Notes: generated from the letters alone by a model not told the origin. A DNA stretch of 64,000 nt from Mesorhizobium sp. CAU 1732 (GCF_039888675.1 NZ_JBDQQR010000001.1:2976001-3040000), one strand, 5' to 3'; counted from the first letter of the stretch, positions 36,377 to 45,403 are shown. Translations and numbers: made by a program.

Positions 36377-37582
36377 ATGGCTTCGACATTCTTCAATCGC
36401 GTCACGCCGCCTCACATCGCCACGCTCGTTCTGGCGACGGCGACGGGTGCGCTGGCGATGAACGTGTTTCTGCCGTCGCTTCCAGGTATCGCCCGACACT
36501 TCGATACGGATTACGCGATCGTCCAGCTTGCGGTGTCGCTGTACCTCGCCGCCACCGCGATCCTGCAACTGGGCATCGGGCCGGCTTCCGACCGGTTCGG
36601 GCGGCGTCCGGTCATGCTGGCCTGCTTTACGATTTTCATGATCGGGTCAGTTGCCGCAATCTATGCGCCGACCATCGAACTCCTGCTTGCCGCGCGCATC
36701 CTTCAGGCTTTCTCGGCGGCGGGGATGGTTCTGTCCCGCGCGATCGTTCGCGACACCGTGACGACGGACGAGGCGGCGAGCAAGATCGGCTACGTGACCA
36801 TGGGCATGTCGCTCGTGCCGATGATCGGGCCGGCGATCGGCGGCCTGCTCGACGAGAATTACGGCTGGCAGGCGAGTTTCGTCCTGACGCTCGCCTTCGG
36901 CGCGGTGGCCTTCGCCTTCGTGTTCTTCGACCTCGGCGAGACCAATCGCAACCAGAGCTCCAGCCTGGTCTCGCAGTTCAAGGCCTATCCGGAGTTGATC
37001 CGCTCGCGCCGGTTCTGGGGCTATACGCTGACGGCCGCCTTCACCTCGGGAACGTTCTTCGCCTTTCTGGGCGGCGGTCCCTATGTCGCGACGGAAATCT
37101 TCGGCATGCGGCCATCGGAGTACGGGCTTTATTTCGGCATGCTGTCCGCCGGGTACATGATCGGCAACTTCATCTCGGGTCGCTTCTCGCGCCGCATCGG
37201 CATCAACGGCATGATCGTCACCGGAAACCTGATCACCGTGGCCGGAATGAGCCTCTCGCTGGCGCTGCTCGCGCTCGGTTTCATGCAGGCGATCGCCGTG
37301 TTCGGGCCCGTGGCGATCGTGGGCGTGGGCAACGGCATGACCCTGCCGAATGCCAACGCGGGTATCGTGGGCGTCCGCCCTCACCTCGCCGGGAGCGCGT
37401 CGGGGCTCGGCGGATCGCTCCAGATCGGCGGCGGTGCGGCAATCTCGCTTCTGGCAGGCTCCTTGCTGTCGCAGGAATCCGGTCCCGCGCCGCTTTTGTG
37501 GCTGATGTTGTCGACATCCATCGGCGCGGTGTTGGCCTCGCTCTACATCCTCTACGTTGCGCGCAGCGCGAGACCCATCTGA
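36377..37582 (+). CDS. Bcr/CflA-family multidrug efflux transporter
   Basis: A 401-residue major facilitator. Motif A is GPASDRFGRRPVMLACFTIF after the second helix, and the antiporter motif C resembles GMSLVPMIGPAIGGLLDENYGW. Twelve helices are predictable. The family exports drugs, sulphonamides or amino-acid derivatives by proton antiport. It ends 10 bp before the mobA start, and its TGA is part of the mobA ribosome-binding stretch, so it is likely in the same transcript. Confidence 0.88.
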   Translation: MASTFFNRVTPPHIATLVLATATGALAMNVFLPSLPGIARHFDTDYAIVQLAVSLYLAATAILQLGIGPASDRFGRRPVMLACFTIFMIGSVAAIYAPTIELLLAARILQAFSAAGMVLSRAIVRDTVTTDEAASKIGYVTMGMSLVPMIGPAIGGLLDENYGWQASFVLTLAFGAVAFAFVFFDLGETNRNQSSSLVSQFKAYPELIRSRRFWGYTLTAAFTSGTFFAFLGGGPYVATEIFGMRPSEYGLYFGMLSAGYMIGNFISGRFSRRIGINGMIVTGNLITVAGMSLSLALLALGFMQAIAVFGPVAIVGVGNGMTLPNANAGIVGVRPHLAGSASGLGGSLQIGGGAAISLLAGSLLSQESGPAPLLWLMLSTSIGAVLASLYILYVARSARPI

Positions 37583-37592
37583 GGGCGTGGAC

Positions 37593-38201
37593 GTGAAACC
37601 GATCGCAGGACTGATCCTCGCAGGCGGACGATCGAGCCGGATGGACGGTTCCGACAAGGCGCTGGTCATTCTGAAGGGGTCTACGCTGCTGGAACGCGCC
37701 GTCCGGCGCATCGGTCCGCAGGTCGATCATCTGGCGATCAATTCGAACGCCGACGCATCTGCATTGCCGTCGCTGGGTCTATCAATCGTGCCCGACCGCG
37801 ACACGAGCTTCTCCGGGCCATTGGCCGGCATCCTGGCCGGGCTGGACTGGGCCGCCGCCCTGCCAGAGCCTCCAGCGGCGCTTGTAAGCGTGGCCGTCGA
37901 CACGCCGTTCTTCCCCCTCGACATGGTCGCGCGCCTCTCCGGCGACAGCGAAAATCGCATCGTGGTCGCATCGTCGTCAGGCATGCGCCATCCGACCTTC
38001 GCGCTGTGGCCGCTGTCGCTGCGCGACGCACTCGCGGCATTCCTGGCGGATGGCGCGACGTTGAAGGTGTCGGCCTTTATCGACGACCATCCGAATGCGA
38101 CGGTGGAATTCGACCTCGACGGCGGTGAAGATCCGTTCTTCAACATCAACACCCCGGATGATCTTCGTCGGGCGCAAACAATCGCAGAGATGCTTGATTG
38201 A
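37593..38201 (+). CDS. mobA: Molybdenum cofactor guanylyltransferase
   Basis: A 202-residue GTP:molybdopterin guanylyltransferase making the bis-MGD cofactor. The nucleotide loop LILAGGRSSRMDGSDKALV is at the N-terminus and the metal-binding Asp is in SVAVDTPFFP. Start is GTG 37593, 7 nt after GAGGG; an upstream GTG at 37587 is too close to that site. Its TGA overlaps the mobB start (TGATG). Confidence 0.92.
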   Translation: MKPIAGLILAGGRSSRMDGSDKALVILKGSTLLERAVRRIGPQVDHLAINSNADASALPSLGLSIVPDRDTSFSGPLAGILAGLDWAAALPEPPAALVSVAVDTPFFPLDMVARLSGDSENRIVVASSSGMRHPTFALWPLSLRDALAAFLADGATLKVSAFIDDHPNATVEFDLDGGEDPFFNINTPDDLRRAQTIAEMLD

Positions 38202-38707
38202 TGGACAAAATCATCGGCATCGCAGGCTGGAAGAATGCCGGCAAGACGACGCTGACCGAGAGCCTCGTCACGGAGCTGACCAGCCGCGGATGGACGGTCT
38301 CGACCGTGAAACACGCGCATCACGATGCGGATGTGGATGCCGCGGGGACGGACACGCACCGCCATCGCACCGCGGGAGCCAGCGAAGTCATGCTCGTCAC
38401 CGGGCGCCGATGGGCGCTCATGCACGAATTGCGCGATGAAGAGGAACCGCCTCTCGACCAGATTCTCGCACGTCTCTCGCCCTGCGATATCGTGCTCGTC
38501 GAGGGATACAAGACCGGTCCGCATCGCAAGATCGAGGTGCGACGCACTGCGGCGCAGAACCAGGCGCCGCTCCCCGAGACGGCGAATGTGGTCGCGATCG
38601 CGTCCGACAGCCCGGTCCATATGGCGCCCGTGCCAGTCTTCGCACTCGACGACGTGACCGCGATCGCCGACTTCGTCGAGGTTGCTGTGGGTTTGCGCAA
38701 TAGGTGA
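38201..38707 (+). CDS. mobB: Molybdopterin-guanine dinucleotide biosynthesis protein B
   Basis: A 168-residue P-loop GTPase with Walker A GWKNAGKTTL and the conserved KHAHHDADVDAAGTDTHRHR and LVEGYKTGPHRKIEV segments. It binds MobA and GTP and helps cofactor delivery, though it is not essential in E. coli. ATG 38201 overlaps the mobA stop, so translation is coupled. Confidence 0.93.
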   Translation: MDKIIGIAGWKNAGKTTLTESLVTELTSRGWTVSTVKHAHHDADVDAAGTDTHRHRTAGASEVMLVTGRRWALMHELRDEEEPPLDQILARLSPCDIVLVEGYKTGPHRKIEVRRTAAQNQAPLPETANVVAIASDSPVHMAPVPVFALDDVTAIADFVEVAVGLRNR

Positions 38708-38864
38708 GCTTACGTTGCGGCCGGCAGTAAAACCCCAATTCGCGATTGCAATTGCTTCCAAAACAAGAAGAATATTGCGCTCATGGTGCGCAAACAGGAC
38801 GCACTTGGGTCGACCCGCGGAATGCTCTCCGATCGTGGCCGAACCACCAACAGAGAGGAACGAC

Positions 38865-39644
38865 ATGCGTATTGCTTCACGAGTTTCCATGGCCTTGTCG
38901 GTCGCAGCCATCGCACTCACGATCGGCGGCGCTCAGGCGCAGGAGAAGCTCAGGATCGGAACCGAGGGCGCCTACCCGCCCTTCAACAATCTGACGTCGG
39001 ACGGCCAGCTCGTCGGCTTCGATATCGATATCGCCAAGGCGCTGTGCGAAGAGATGAAAGTCGAATGCGAGTTCGTGACCCAGGATTGGGACGGCATCAT
39101 CCCTGCACTGCAGGCCAACCGCTTCGACGCCATCATCGCATCCATGTCGATCACCGACGAACGCCTGAAGCAGGTCGATTTCACCAACAAGTACTACAAC
39201 ACCCCCCCGGCGATCGTCGCGCTGAAGGATACCGACATCACCGGTGTCACGAAGGAAGCGCTTGCGGGCAAGGTGATCGGCGTCCAGGGCTCGACCACGC
39301 ATTCCAACTATTCGGAAGCGACCTACACCGACAGCGAAGTGCGCGGCTATCCGACCGCCGACGAATACAAGCTCGACCTGATCAATGGCCGCATCGACGC
39401 CGCCAATGACGACATCACCGTCATCGAGGAATGGCTGGCAACCGACGAAGGCGCATGCTGCAAGATCGTCGGCACCATCACGCCGGTCCCGGAAATCCAC
39501 GGTCTCGGAGCCGGAATCGCGATCCGCAAGGGCGAGACGGAACTGGCCGAGAAGTTCAACGCCGCGATCGACGCCATCCGCGCGAACGGGACGTACAAGG
39601 AAATCAACGACAAGTATTTCGGCTTCGACGCCTACGGCGGTTGA
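38865..39644 (+). CDS. Polar amino-acid ABC transporter substrate-binding protein
   Basis: A 259-residue periplasmic binding protein of the HisJ/ArgT (SBP_bac_3) family. The signal peptide ends at GGAQAQ (cleavage near residue 25). EGAYPPFNNLTSDGQLVGFDIDIAKAL and the domain-swap strand segment FDAIIASMSITDERLKQVDFTNKYY are diagnostic, with Arg and Asp residues typical of ligands for basic amino acids. ATG 38865 has AGAGGAA upstream. First gene of an ABC operon; a hairpin follows. Confidence 0.93.
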   Translation: MRIASRVSMALSVAAIALTIGGAQAQEKLRIGTEGAYPPFNNLTSDGQLVGFDIDIAKALCEEMKVECEFVTQDWDGIIPALQANRFDAIIASMSITDERLKQVDFTNKYYNTPPAIVALKDTDITGVTKEALAGKVIGVQGSTTHSNYSEATYTDSEVRGYPTADEYKLDLINGRIDAANDDITVIEEWLATDEGACCKIVGTITPVPEIHGLGAGIAIRKGETELAEKFNAAIDAIRANGTYKEINDKYFGFDAYGG

Positions 39645-39668
39645 GCCGGTTTCTCTGACGTGACGACC

Positions 39669-39701
39669 AGCAAGGCGGCGGGTGCATTTCGCCGCCTTGC
39701 T
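39669..39701 (+). promoter_or_regulatory. Intercistronic hairpin between binding protein and permease genes
   Basis: A perfect 12-bp stem, AGCAAGGCGGCG and CGCCGCCTTGCT, with a 9-nt loop, starts 24 bp after the binding-protein stop. In other periplasmic-binding-protein operons such structures protect the upstream message and reduce permease expression; here that role is inferred from position. Confidence 0.6.
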
Positions 39702-39734
39702 GCACATTGAAGCGAACGGGGACCGCCGGCTCGC

Positions 39735-40448
39735 ATGGAAAAAGCGCTTTCACTCATCAGCTTCGGGCCTCAGGGCTGGGGCGACCAGATCGCCTCGGGC
39801 GTTGTGGTGACGGTATCGCTCGCGCTCGCGACCCTGCCGTTCGGGCTCGCAGCCGGCTTCATGATCGCGCTGGCGAAACAGTCCGAGGAACGTTCTCTCA
39901 GGCTTGCCGCGAACGTCTACACGACGATCTTCCGCGGGCTGCCGGAGCTTCTCACGCTGTTCCTCGTCTTCTACGGCGTGCAGCTTGGCGTCCAGCGCCT
40001 CGTGCAGCTCTTCAATCCGACCGCGACCGTCGAGATCAACGCTTTCGTCGCAGGCATGGTGGCGCTCGGCGTCGTCTTTTCGACCTATGCCAGCGAGGTG
40101 TTCCTCTCCGCATTCCGGGCGATCCCGCGCGGTCAGTACGAAGGCGGACACGCGGTCGGCCTGTCGAACTGGCAGACCATGCGCCTCGTCGTCCTGCCGC
40201 AACTCGTGCGCATCGCCCTTCCCGGCCTCTCCAATCTCTGGCTCATCCTGCTCAAGGACACCGCGCTCGTTTCCGTGATCGGCCTGTCCGACATCATCCG
40301 GCAGGCGGGCATCGCCGCGCGCGTGACCAAGGAAGCCTTCCTCTTCTTCGGCCTCGCCTGCCTCATCTATCTCGTGCTGGCGATCCTCTCCTCGGTCGCG
40401 TTCGGCTTCATCGAGCGCTGGGCCGGCAAGGCGGAGCCCTCCCGATGA
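39735..40448 (+). CDS. Amino-acid ABC transporter permease, HisQ-like
   Basis: A 237-residue inner-membrane permease with about five helices. The EAA loop for ATPase contact is EGGHAVGLSNWQTMRLVVLPQL. The N-terminal GVVVTVSLALATLPFGLAAGF is typical of HisQ/ArtQ. Its stop overlaps the start of the second permease (ATGA). The pair forms the heterodimeric membrane channel of a His/Arg/ornithine-type importer. Confidence 0.92.
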   Translation: MEKALSLISFGPQGWGDQIASGVVVTVSLALATLPFGLAAGFMIALAKQSEERSLRLAANVYTTIFRGLPELLTLFLVFYGVQLGVQRLVQLFNPTATVEINAFVAGMVALGVVFSTYASEVFLSAFRAIPRGQYEGGHAVGLSNWQTMRLVVLPQLVRIALPGLSNLWLILLKDTALVSVIGLSDIIRQAGIAARVTKEAFLFFGLACLIYLVLAILSSVAFGFIERWAGKAEPSR

Positions 40449-41278
40449 GCGCTCCGACGCAGGCCGCTGTTGCGATCGTCGATCGCCCGCCACCCCCGCC
40501 GCGTGTCTGGACAGGGCAGCGGATCGCCGGTCATGCGCTGATGGCGTTCTGGATCGCGCTGGCCATCGGGCTCGTCGCGTTCCTCTACACCTCGTGGGAC
40601 GCGGACATATTCGCCCGCTACGCGCCGAATTACCTCTCCGGCCTGATCGTGACGGTTCAGCTCGTACTGATCTCGATCGTGCTCGGAGCGCTCCTGTCGG
40701 CACCCATCGCCTATGCGCGCGTGTCGAAATGGAAGGCGCTCGCCTGGCCCGCATACGCCTACGTCTATTTTTTTCGCGGCACGCCGCTGCTCGCGCAGAC
40801 ATTCCTGATCTACTACGGCCTCGGCCAGTTCCGGCCGCAACTCGAAGCGATCGGGCTCTGGACGTTCTTCCGTGAAGCCTGGTATTGCGCGATCCTTGCC
40901 TTCACGCTCAACACGGCGGCCTATCAGGCCGAAATCCTGCGAGGCGCCGTGCAGAGCGTTCCGCGCGGCCAGTGGGAGGGCGCAGAATCGCTGGGCCTGC
41001 ATCGGTTCACGACGTTCCAGCGCATCATCCTGCCGCAGGCGCTCATCGTCGCGCTGCGCCCCTACGGCAACGAAATCATCCTGCTGATCAAGGGGTCCGC
41101 GATCGTCGCCATCATCACGGTCTACGATTTGATGGGCGAGACGCGCCGCGCCTATTCGCGGACGTTCGATTTCCAGACATACATCTGGGCGGCGGTCGTC
41201 TATCTCGTGATCGTCGAGGCGCTCCGCAACGTGATCGACTGGATCGAACGCCGCATCACCAAGCATCTCAAGCGCTGA
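40445..41278 (+). CDS. Amino-acid ABC transporter permease, HisM-like
   Basis: A 277-residue permease with a longer N-terminal extension and about six helices. The EAA loop is WEGAESLGLHRFTTFQRIILPQAL. Its start is coupled to HisQ. No HisP-type ATPase gene follows: the next gene is a dehydrogenase, so the ATPase must be supplied from elsewhere or has been lost. Confidence 0.9.
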   Translation: MSAPTQAAVAIVDRPPPPPRVWTGQRIAGHALMAFWIALAIGLVAFLYTSWDADIFARYAPNYLSGLIVTVQLVLISIVLGALLSAPIAYARVSKWKALAWPAYAYVYFFRGTPLLAQTFLIYYGLGQFRPQLEAIGLWTFFREAWYCAILAFTLNTAAYQAEILRGAVQSVPRGQWEGAESLGLHRFTTFQRIILPQALIVALRPYGNEIILLIKGSAIVAIITVYDLMGETRRAYSRTFDFQTYIWAAVVYLVIVEALRNVIDWIERRITKHLKR

Positions 41279-41328
41279 ATGGCGCGGCGAAAAGCTCGCA
41301 AACGACTGTAACAAACGGAGGGAGCCGC

Positions 41329-42198
41329 ATGGCAAAGGTAGCATTTTTGGGTTTGGGCGTGATGGGCTACCCCATGGCAGGCCATCTCAAGGCCAAGGGC
41401 GGACATGATGTCACCGTCTATAACCGGACCGCAGCCAAGGCCGAAAAATGGGCCAAGGAACATGGCGGTCGCGCGGCCACCACGCCTGCCGAGGCCGCAA
41501 AGGACCAGGATTTCGTCTTCGCCTGCGTCGGAAACGACGACGATCTGCGGGCGGTGACGCTCGGCGAAAACGGCGCGTTCTCGACGATGAAAAAAGGCGC
41601 GATCTTCATCGACAACACGACGGCCTCGGCGGAAGTGGCGCGCGAGCTCGATGCCGCCGCAAAGGAACGCGGCCTGGGCTTCATCGACGCCCCCGTCTCC
41701 GGCGGCCAGGCTGGCGCTGAAAACGGCGTTCTGACGGTGATGTGCGGCGGTGACGAGGCGACGTTCGCGAAGGCGCAGCCGGTGATCGACGCCTATGCGC
41801 GCATGGTCGGCCTGATGGGACCGGCAGGCGCGGGCCAACTGACCAAGATGATCAACCAGATCTGCATCGCGGGCCTGGTCCAGGGCCTCGCCGAAGGCAT
41901 CAGTTTCGGGAAGAAGGCGGGTCTCGACATCGAAAAGGTGATCGACGTCATCTCCAAGGGCGCCGCCGGTTCGTGGCAGATGGAAAACCGCCACAAGACC
42001 ATGAATGCCGGAAAATACGATTTCGGCTTCGCGGTCGACTGGATGCGCAAGGATCTCGGCATCTGCCTTGCCGAAGCGGATCGCAACGGCGCCAAGCTGC
42101 CCGTCACCGCGCTCATCGACCAGTTCTACAAGGACGTGCAGGACATGGGCGGCAAGCGCTGGGATACCTCGTCGCTGCTGGCGCGCCTCGAGCGGTAG
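41329..42198 (+). CDS. NAD(P)-dependent beta-hydroxyacid dehydrogenase (3-hydroxyisobutyrate dehydrogenase family)
   Basis: A 289-residue dehydrogenase. Dinucleotide binding GLGVMGYPMAGHL is at residue 7, substrate-binding FIDAPVSGGQAGAENG near residue 118, and the catalytic Lys in GAGQLTKMINQ near residue 169. The NRTAAKAEKW segment after beta-2 carries Arg/Thr, which suggests NADP preference. It could be a 3-hydroxyisobutyrate, tartronate-semialdehyde or glyoxylate reductase. ATG 41329 follows GGAGGGAG. Confidence 0.88.
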   Translation: MAKVAFLGLGVMGYPMAGHLKAKGGHDVTVYNRTAAKAEKWAKEHGGRAATTPAEAAKDQDFVFACVGNDDDLRAVTLGENGAFSTMKKGAIFIDNTTASAEVARELDAAAKERGLGFIDAPVSGGQAGAENGVLTVMCGGDEATFAKAQPVIDAYARMVGLMGPAGAGQLTKMINQICIAGLVQGLAEGISFGKKAGLDIEKVIDVISKGAAGSWQMENRHKTMNAGKYDFGFAVDWMRKDLGICLAEADRNGAKLPVTALIDQFYKDVQDMGGKRWDTSSLLARLER

Positions 42199-42200
42199 AC

Positions 42201-42926
42201 TTGGCGGAGCTGTCGCCCCTCTCGACCGCCGACGAGATCGTCGCGCATCTGCGCGCGATCGGCTCGGAGGAGAACCGTCAGGGCATGCTGCGCTACGGCA
42301 TCCGCATCGATCGCGCGCTTGGCGTCTCGCATGGCATCCAGCGCGACATCGCCCGCAAGATCAAGCGCAACCACGAGCGCGCATTCGCGCTCTGGGACAC
42401 CGGCATCATGGAGGCGCAGTTCATCGCGTCCGTGACCGCCGACCCGAAGCGCTTCACGATCCAGAATGCCCGCGACTGGGCAGCCGCGTTCGATTCATGG
42501 GACATCGTCGACGGCGTCACCGACCTGTTCGTCGACTGCGATTTCTGGAAAGAGCTGATCGTGGAGTTCGCGAACGACGACCGCGAATTCGTCAAACGGG
42601 CCGCGTTCGCGATGATGGCCTGGTCTGTCGTGCATCGGAAGGCGGAACCGGATGCAACGTTTCTCGAATTCCTCGGCATCGTGGAAGCCAAGTCCGCCGA
42701 CGACCGCAATTTCGTCAGGAAGGCGATAAGCTGGGCGCTGCGTTCGATCGGCAAGCGCAACATGGCTTTGAACCGCGCAGCACTCTCCCTAGCTGAACGG
42801 CTCGCCGCGTCGGGCGACAAGACGCGCCGCTGGCTCGGCAAGGAAGCTATCCGCGAGTTGACGGCGGAAAAGACCCTTGCCGGCGTTGCGAAGCGTGAAG
42901 CCGCCCGCGCGAAAAAGCGGACCTAA
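42201..42926 (+). CDS. AlkD-like DNA alkylation repair protein
   Basis: A 241-residue all-helical HEAT-repeat protein resembling AlkD glycosylases that remove N3/N7-alkylated purines. Recognisable parts are QGMLRYGIRIDRALGVSHG, WDTGIMEAQFIASV, the central WDIVDGVTDLF and FVRKAISWALRSIGKRN. No ATG is near; TTG 42201, 2 nt after the previous stop, is the likely start. Terminates in a Lys/Arg-rich tail. Its TAA overlaps the convergent Lrp stop (CTAA). Confidence 0.85.
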   Translation: MAELSPLSTADEIVAHLRAIGSEENRQGMLRYGIRIDRALGVSHGIQRDIARKIKRNHERAFALWDTGIMEAQFIASVTADPKRFTIQNARDWAAAFDSWDIVDGVTDLFVDCDFWKELIVEFANDDREFVKRAAFAMMAWSVVHRKAEPDATFLEFLGIVEAKSADDRNFVRKAISWALRSIGKRNMALNRAALSLAERLAASGDKTRRWLGKEAIRELTAEKTLAGVAKREAARAKKRT

Positions 42927-43414
42927 GCCGCGTTCGCACCGCTCTCCTTGTCGAGCACCAGATAGTCCAGCGGAAGCTGCGTCGTGTACTTGATCTGCTC
43001 CATCGCGAAGGCGGACGACACGTCGCGGATTTCGATCTTCGCGATCAGCCGCTTGTAGAACGCGTCATAGGCGGCGATGTCGGGAACCACGACCCGAAGC
43101 AAGTAATCGACCTCGCCGCTCATGCGGTAGAACTCGACCACTTCCGGGAATTCCTGAATCACCTCGGAAAACCGCTTCAGCCATTCGAGACTGTGCGTGT
43201 TGGTGCGGATCGACACGAAGACGTTGACGCGCGTGTTGACCTTGGCCGGATTGAGCACCGCGACGCGACGCTGGATGACGCCTTCTTCCTCCAGCTTCTG
43301 GATGCGCCGCCAGCAAGGCGTTGTCGACAGGCCTACCTTTTTCGCAACATCGGCGACGGCGAGTGTCGAATCTTCCTGCAAGAGGCGAAGAATTTTTCTG
43401 TCGAGGCGGTCCAT
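42923..43414 (-). CDS. Lrp/AsnC-family transcriptional regulator
   Basis: A 163-residue feast/famine regulator. The HTH is LAVADVAKKVGLSTTPCWRRIQKLEEEGVI, followed by the RAM domain with VVEFYRMSGEVDYLLRVVVPD. Binds amino acids and forms octamers. ATG 43414 has GGAG at good distance. It could regulate the nearby amino-acid importer, but the two are not adjacent. Confidence 0.92.
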   Translation of the reverse strand: MDRLDRKILRLLQEDSTLAVADVAKKVGLSTTPCWRRIQKLEEEGVIQRRVAVLNPAKVNTRVNVFVSIRTNTHSLEWLKRFSEVIQEFPEVVEFYRMSGEVDYLLRVVVPDIAAYDAFYKRLIAKIEIRDVSSAFAMEQIKYTTQLPLDYLVLDKESGANAA

Positions 43415-43512
43415 AACAGGCTCCAGTAGAATTTCATTCCGACAATGCCGGTCCAATCGTTTGCGCACAAGAACGAATTTCGCGCAAAATGGAGCTTTGG
43501 AAGCGACCGCGT

Positions 43513-44139
43513 CTAAGTTTCGCCGTCCACGCGCATTGCAATTTCCATTCGCAGCACCGGAAGCAAATCCTGCTCGAACCAGGGATTGCGCTTCAGCCAG
43601 CCAGTGTTGCGCCATGACGGGTGCGGCAAGGGCAGGATACGGGGCTGCGCGTTGCGCATGACGATCTCGCGCCAGGACGCGACAGTTTCCGTCAGGCTGC
43701 CGGGTCGCCTCTCTCCCAGATGCCACGCCTGAGCATAGAGCCCGATCGCCAGCACGATCTCGATCTGGGGCATCTGGCCGATCAGCCGCTCCCGCCATGC
43801 AGGCGCGCATTCGCGGCGCGGCGGCAGGTCGCTACCGCGCGCATCCTGCCCGGGAAAGCAGAAGCCCATCGGCGCGATCGCGAAATTGGCCGGATCATAA
43901 AACTGTTCGCGCGTCACGCCCAGCCAATCGCGCAGCCTGTCGCCGGAGCGGTCGTTGAACGGCAGCCCTGTCGCGTGGACCTTCGTTCCGGGCGCCTGCC
44001 CGGCGATCAGCACGCGCGCCGTCGAAGACGCCATGACGACGGGTCGCGGCTCGTGCGGCAAGGGCGTGCGAAGCGGCGTGTCGCGGCAGATGCGGCACGC
44101 CCGTATCTCCTCCACGAGACGTGAAAGGTCTGCGTCCAT
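43513..44139 (-). CDS. Uracil-DNA glycosylase family protein
   Basis: A 208-residue UDG-superfamily protein. CRICRDTPLRTPLP at the N-terminus, the catalytic-type motif LIAGQAPGTKVHATGLPFND and the C-terminal PLPHPSWRNTGWL (motif equivalent to HPSPLS) are present. The Cys count is too low for a 4Fe-4S cluster, so it is an atypical group. ATG 44139 overlaps the preceding GST stop. Glycosylase activity is not certain. Confidence 0.82.
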   Translation of the reverse strand: MDADLSRLVEEIRACRICRDTPLRTPLPHEPRPVVMASSTARVLIAGQAPGTKVHATGLPFNDRSGDRLRDWLGVTREQFYDPANFAIAPMGFCFPGQDARGSDLPPRRECAPAWRERLIGQMPQIEIVLAIGLYAQAWHLGERRPGSLTETVASWREIVMRNAQPRILPLPHPSWRNTGWLKRNPWFEQDLLPVLRMEIAMRVDGET

Positions 44140-44750
44140 CAGGCCTTTGCGCTCGGACGGGCCGAAACCGCCGCATACCACCGCTGAACGTTGGAAAGGT
44201 CTTCACCGACCGAGATACGGGCTGGCTTCATGAAATCGATCGCGATCATGCCGGTGATGTCAGCGATGGAATAGGCGTCACCGGCCACGAATTCGCGGGT
44301 CGCCAACTCGCGATCCAGAAGCGCGAGGAATTCTGCCGCCTTCGGCTTGTTTGCTTCGCCCCATTCGGGGATCTGCGGGATCTCCCACTCTTTCATGGCC
44401 GGGTGGATATGGCGGAACGCCTGTGCGACCACCATCAAGAGGTTGAGCTCCATGCGACGCTGCCACATCTCGACCGTCGCCTTGCCGACGGCACCGACGC
44501 CCATCAGCGGCGGCTCTGGCTGCAACTCCTCGAAATAGCGGCAGATCGCGACGGATTCGCTCAGGACCGTGCCATCGTCCAATTCGAGAACCGGAAGGCG
44601 CTGCAGCGGATTGCGGCGGGCGACCTCGTCGGATTTGTGCCCGAGCGCGCCCATATCGACCGGCACCAGCGGGACCTCAATGCCCTTCTCGGCCAGAAAG
44701 ACGCGCACGCGGCGCGGATTGGGCGCCCGGCCCCCGTCGAAAAGCTTCAT
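44139..44750 (-). CDS. Glutathione S-transferase
   Basis: A 203-residue GST with the thioredoxin-like N-terminal domain (MKLFDGGRAPNPRRVRVFLA, RLPVLELDDGTVLSESVAI) and an all-helical C-terminal domain (SIADITGMIAIDF). The usual Ser/Cys/Tyr at the start of helix 1 is replaced by PNPRR, so the catalytic residue may be Asn or Arg. Its TGA overlaps the UDG start, and its own ATG overlaps the nuclease stop, so three genes form a tightly coupled operon. Confidence 0.88.
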   Translation of the reverse strand: MKLFDGGRAPNPRRVRVFLAEKGIEVPLVPVDMGALGHKSDEVARRNPLQRLPVLELDDGTVLSESVAICRYFEELQPEPPLMGVGAVGKATVEMWQRRMELNLLMVVAQAFRHIHPAMKEWEIPQIPEWGEANKPKAAEFLALLDRELATREFVAGDAYSIADITGMIAIDFMKPARISVGEDLSNVQRWYAAVSARPSAKA

Positions 44751-45403
44751 TCCGTCTCTCCTCTCCCATTGTCCTCGCCAAGCCCCTGGCCCGACCACCA
44801 TGCCGTCAGCCAGTCGAACAGACGAGACAGTCCGTCATGTTCGGCCTCGAACAGGCCGCCATGGATGCGCCGCCATTCCCGAGGCGGCTCGAACGAGCCT
44901 GCCCACAGGCCCCGCGCCGCGTCCCTCGCCTCCCGCTCGCTGCCGTCATAGTCACCATAGGCGACCGCCCAGCCCTGTTCCACCATAGCCTTGTTCACAT
45001 CGATGTCGCCGGCAAAACATCGGGCCAGAAGCCTGCCGTAGCGGTCGTGCCGCCAGCCTTCACAGGACAAATTCCCGCTTTGGACGAGCCGGACCAGCGC
45101 GTCGCGCGCCTGCCGCCCGCAGGGATACTCGACACCTTGCTTATCGCAGAGCTGGTTGTATTCGGGCGCATCGATGCCTTCGAGACGGATGCGTGTTTCC
45201 CCAATCTGAAGCGAGTCGCCGTCACCGATCCGCGCCTGACCGCCCAATGTCTGCTTTGGCGCATCATAGTTGACGACGAACAGCGCCAGGGCGCCCAGGA
45301 CCGCACCCGCCAGCGCAAGGTCGAGAATCCACCGCACGGCGGATCGCCGACGCGCCGGCCTTGCGCCGCGTCTGGCGGGCAGTCTGGCCGGGCGTCGGGT
45401 CAT
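44747..45403 (-). CDS. Staphylococcal-nuclease-like (thermonuclease) membrane-anchored protein
   Basis: A 218-residue SNase-fold protein. A basic N-terminus precedes one transmembrane helix (DLALAGAVLGALALFVVNY). The nuclease core has GDGDSLQIGETRIRLEGIDAPEYNQ, and RHDRYGRLLARCF and VEQGWAVAYGDY follow. The usual catalytic Arg/Glu are seen in IRLEGIDAPE and DRYGR. Typically acts on nucleic acids in the periplasm or extracellularly. Confidence 0.88.
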   Translation of the reverse strand: MTRRPARLPARRGARPARRRSAVRWILDLALAGAVLGALALFVVNYDAPKQTLGGQARIGDGDSLQIGETRIRLEGIDAPEYNQLCDKQGVEYPCGRQARDALVRLVQSGNLSCEGWRHDRYGRLLARCFAGDIDVNKAMVEQGWAVAYGDYDGSEREARDAARGLWAGSFEPPREWRRIHGGLFEAEHDGLSRLFDWLTAWWSGQGLGEDNGRGETE

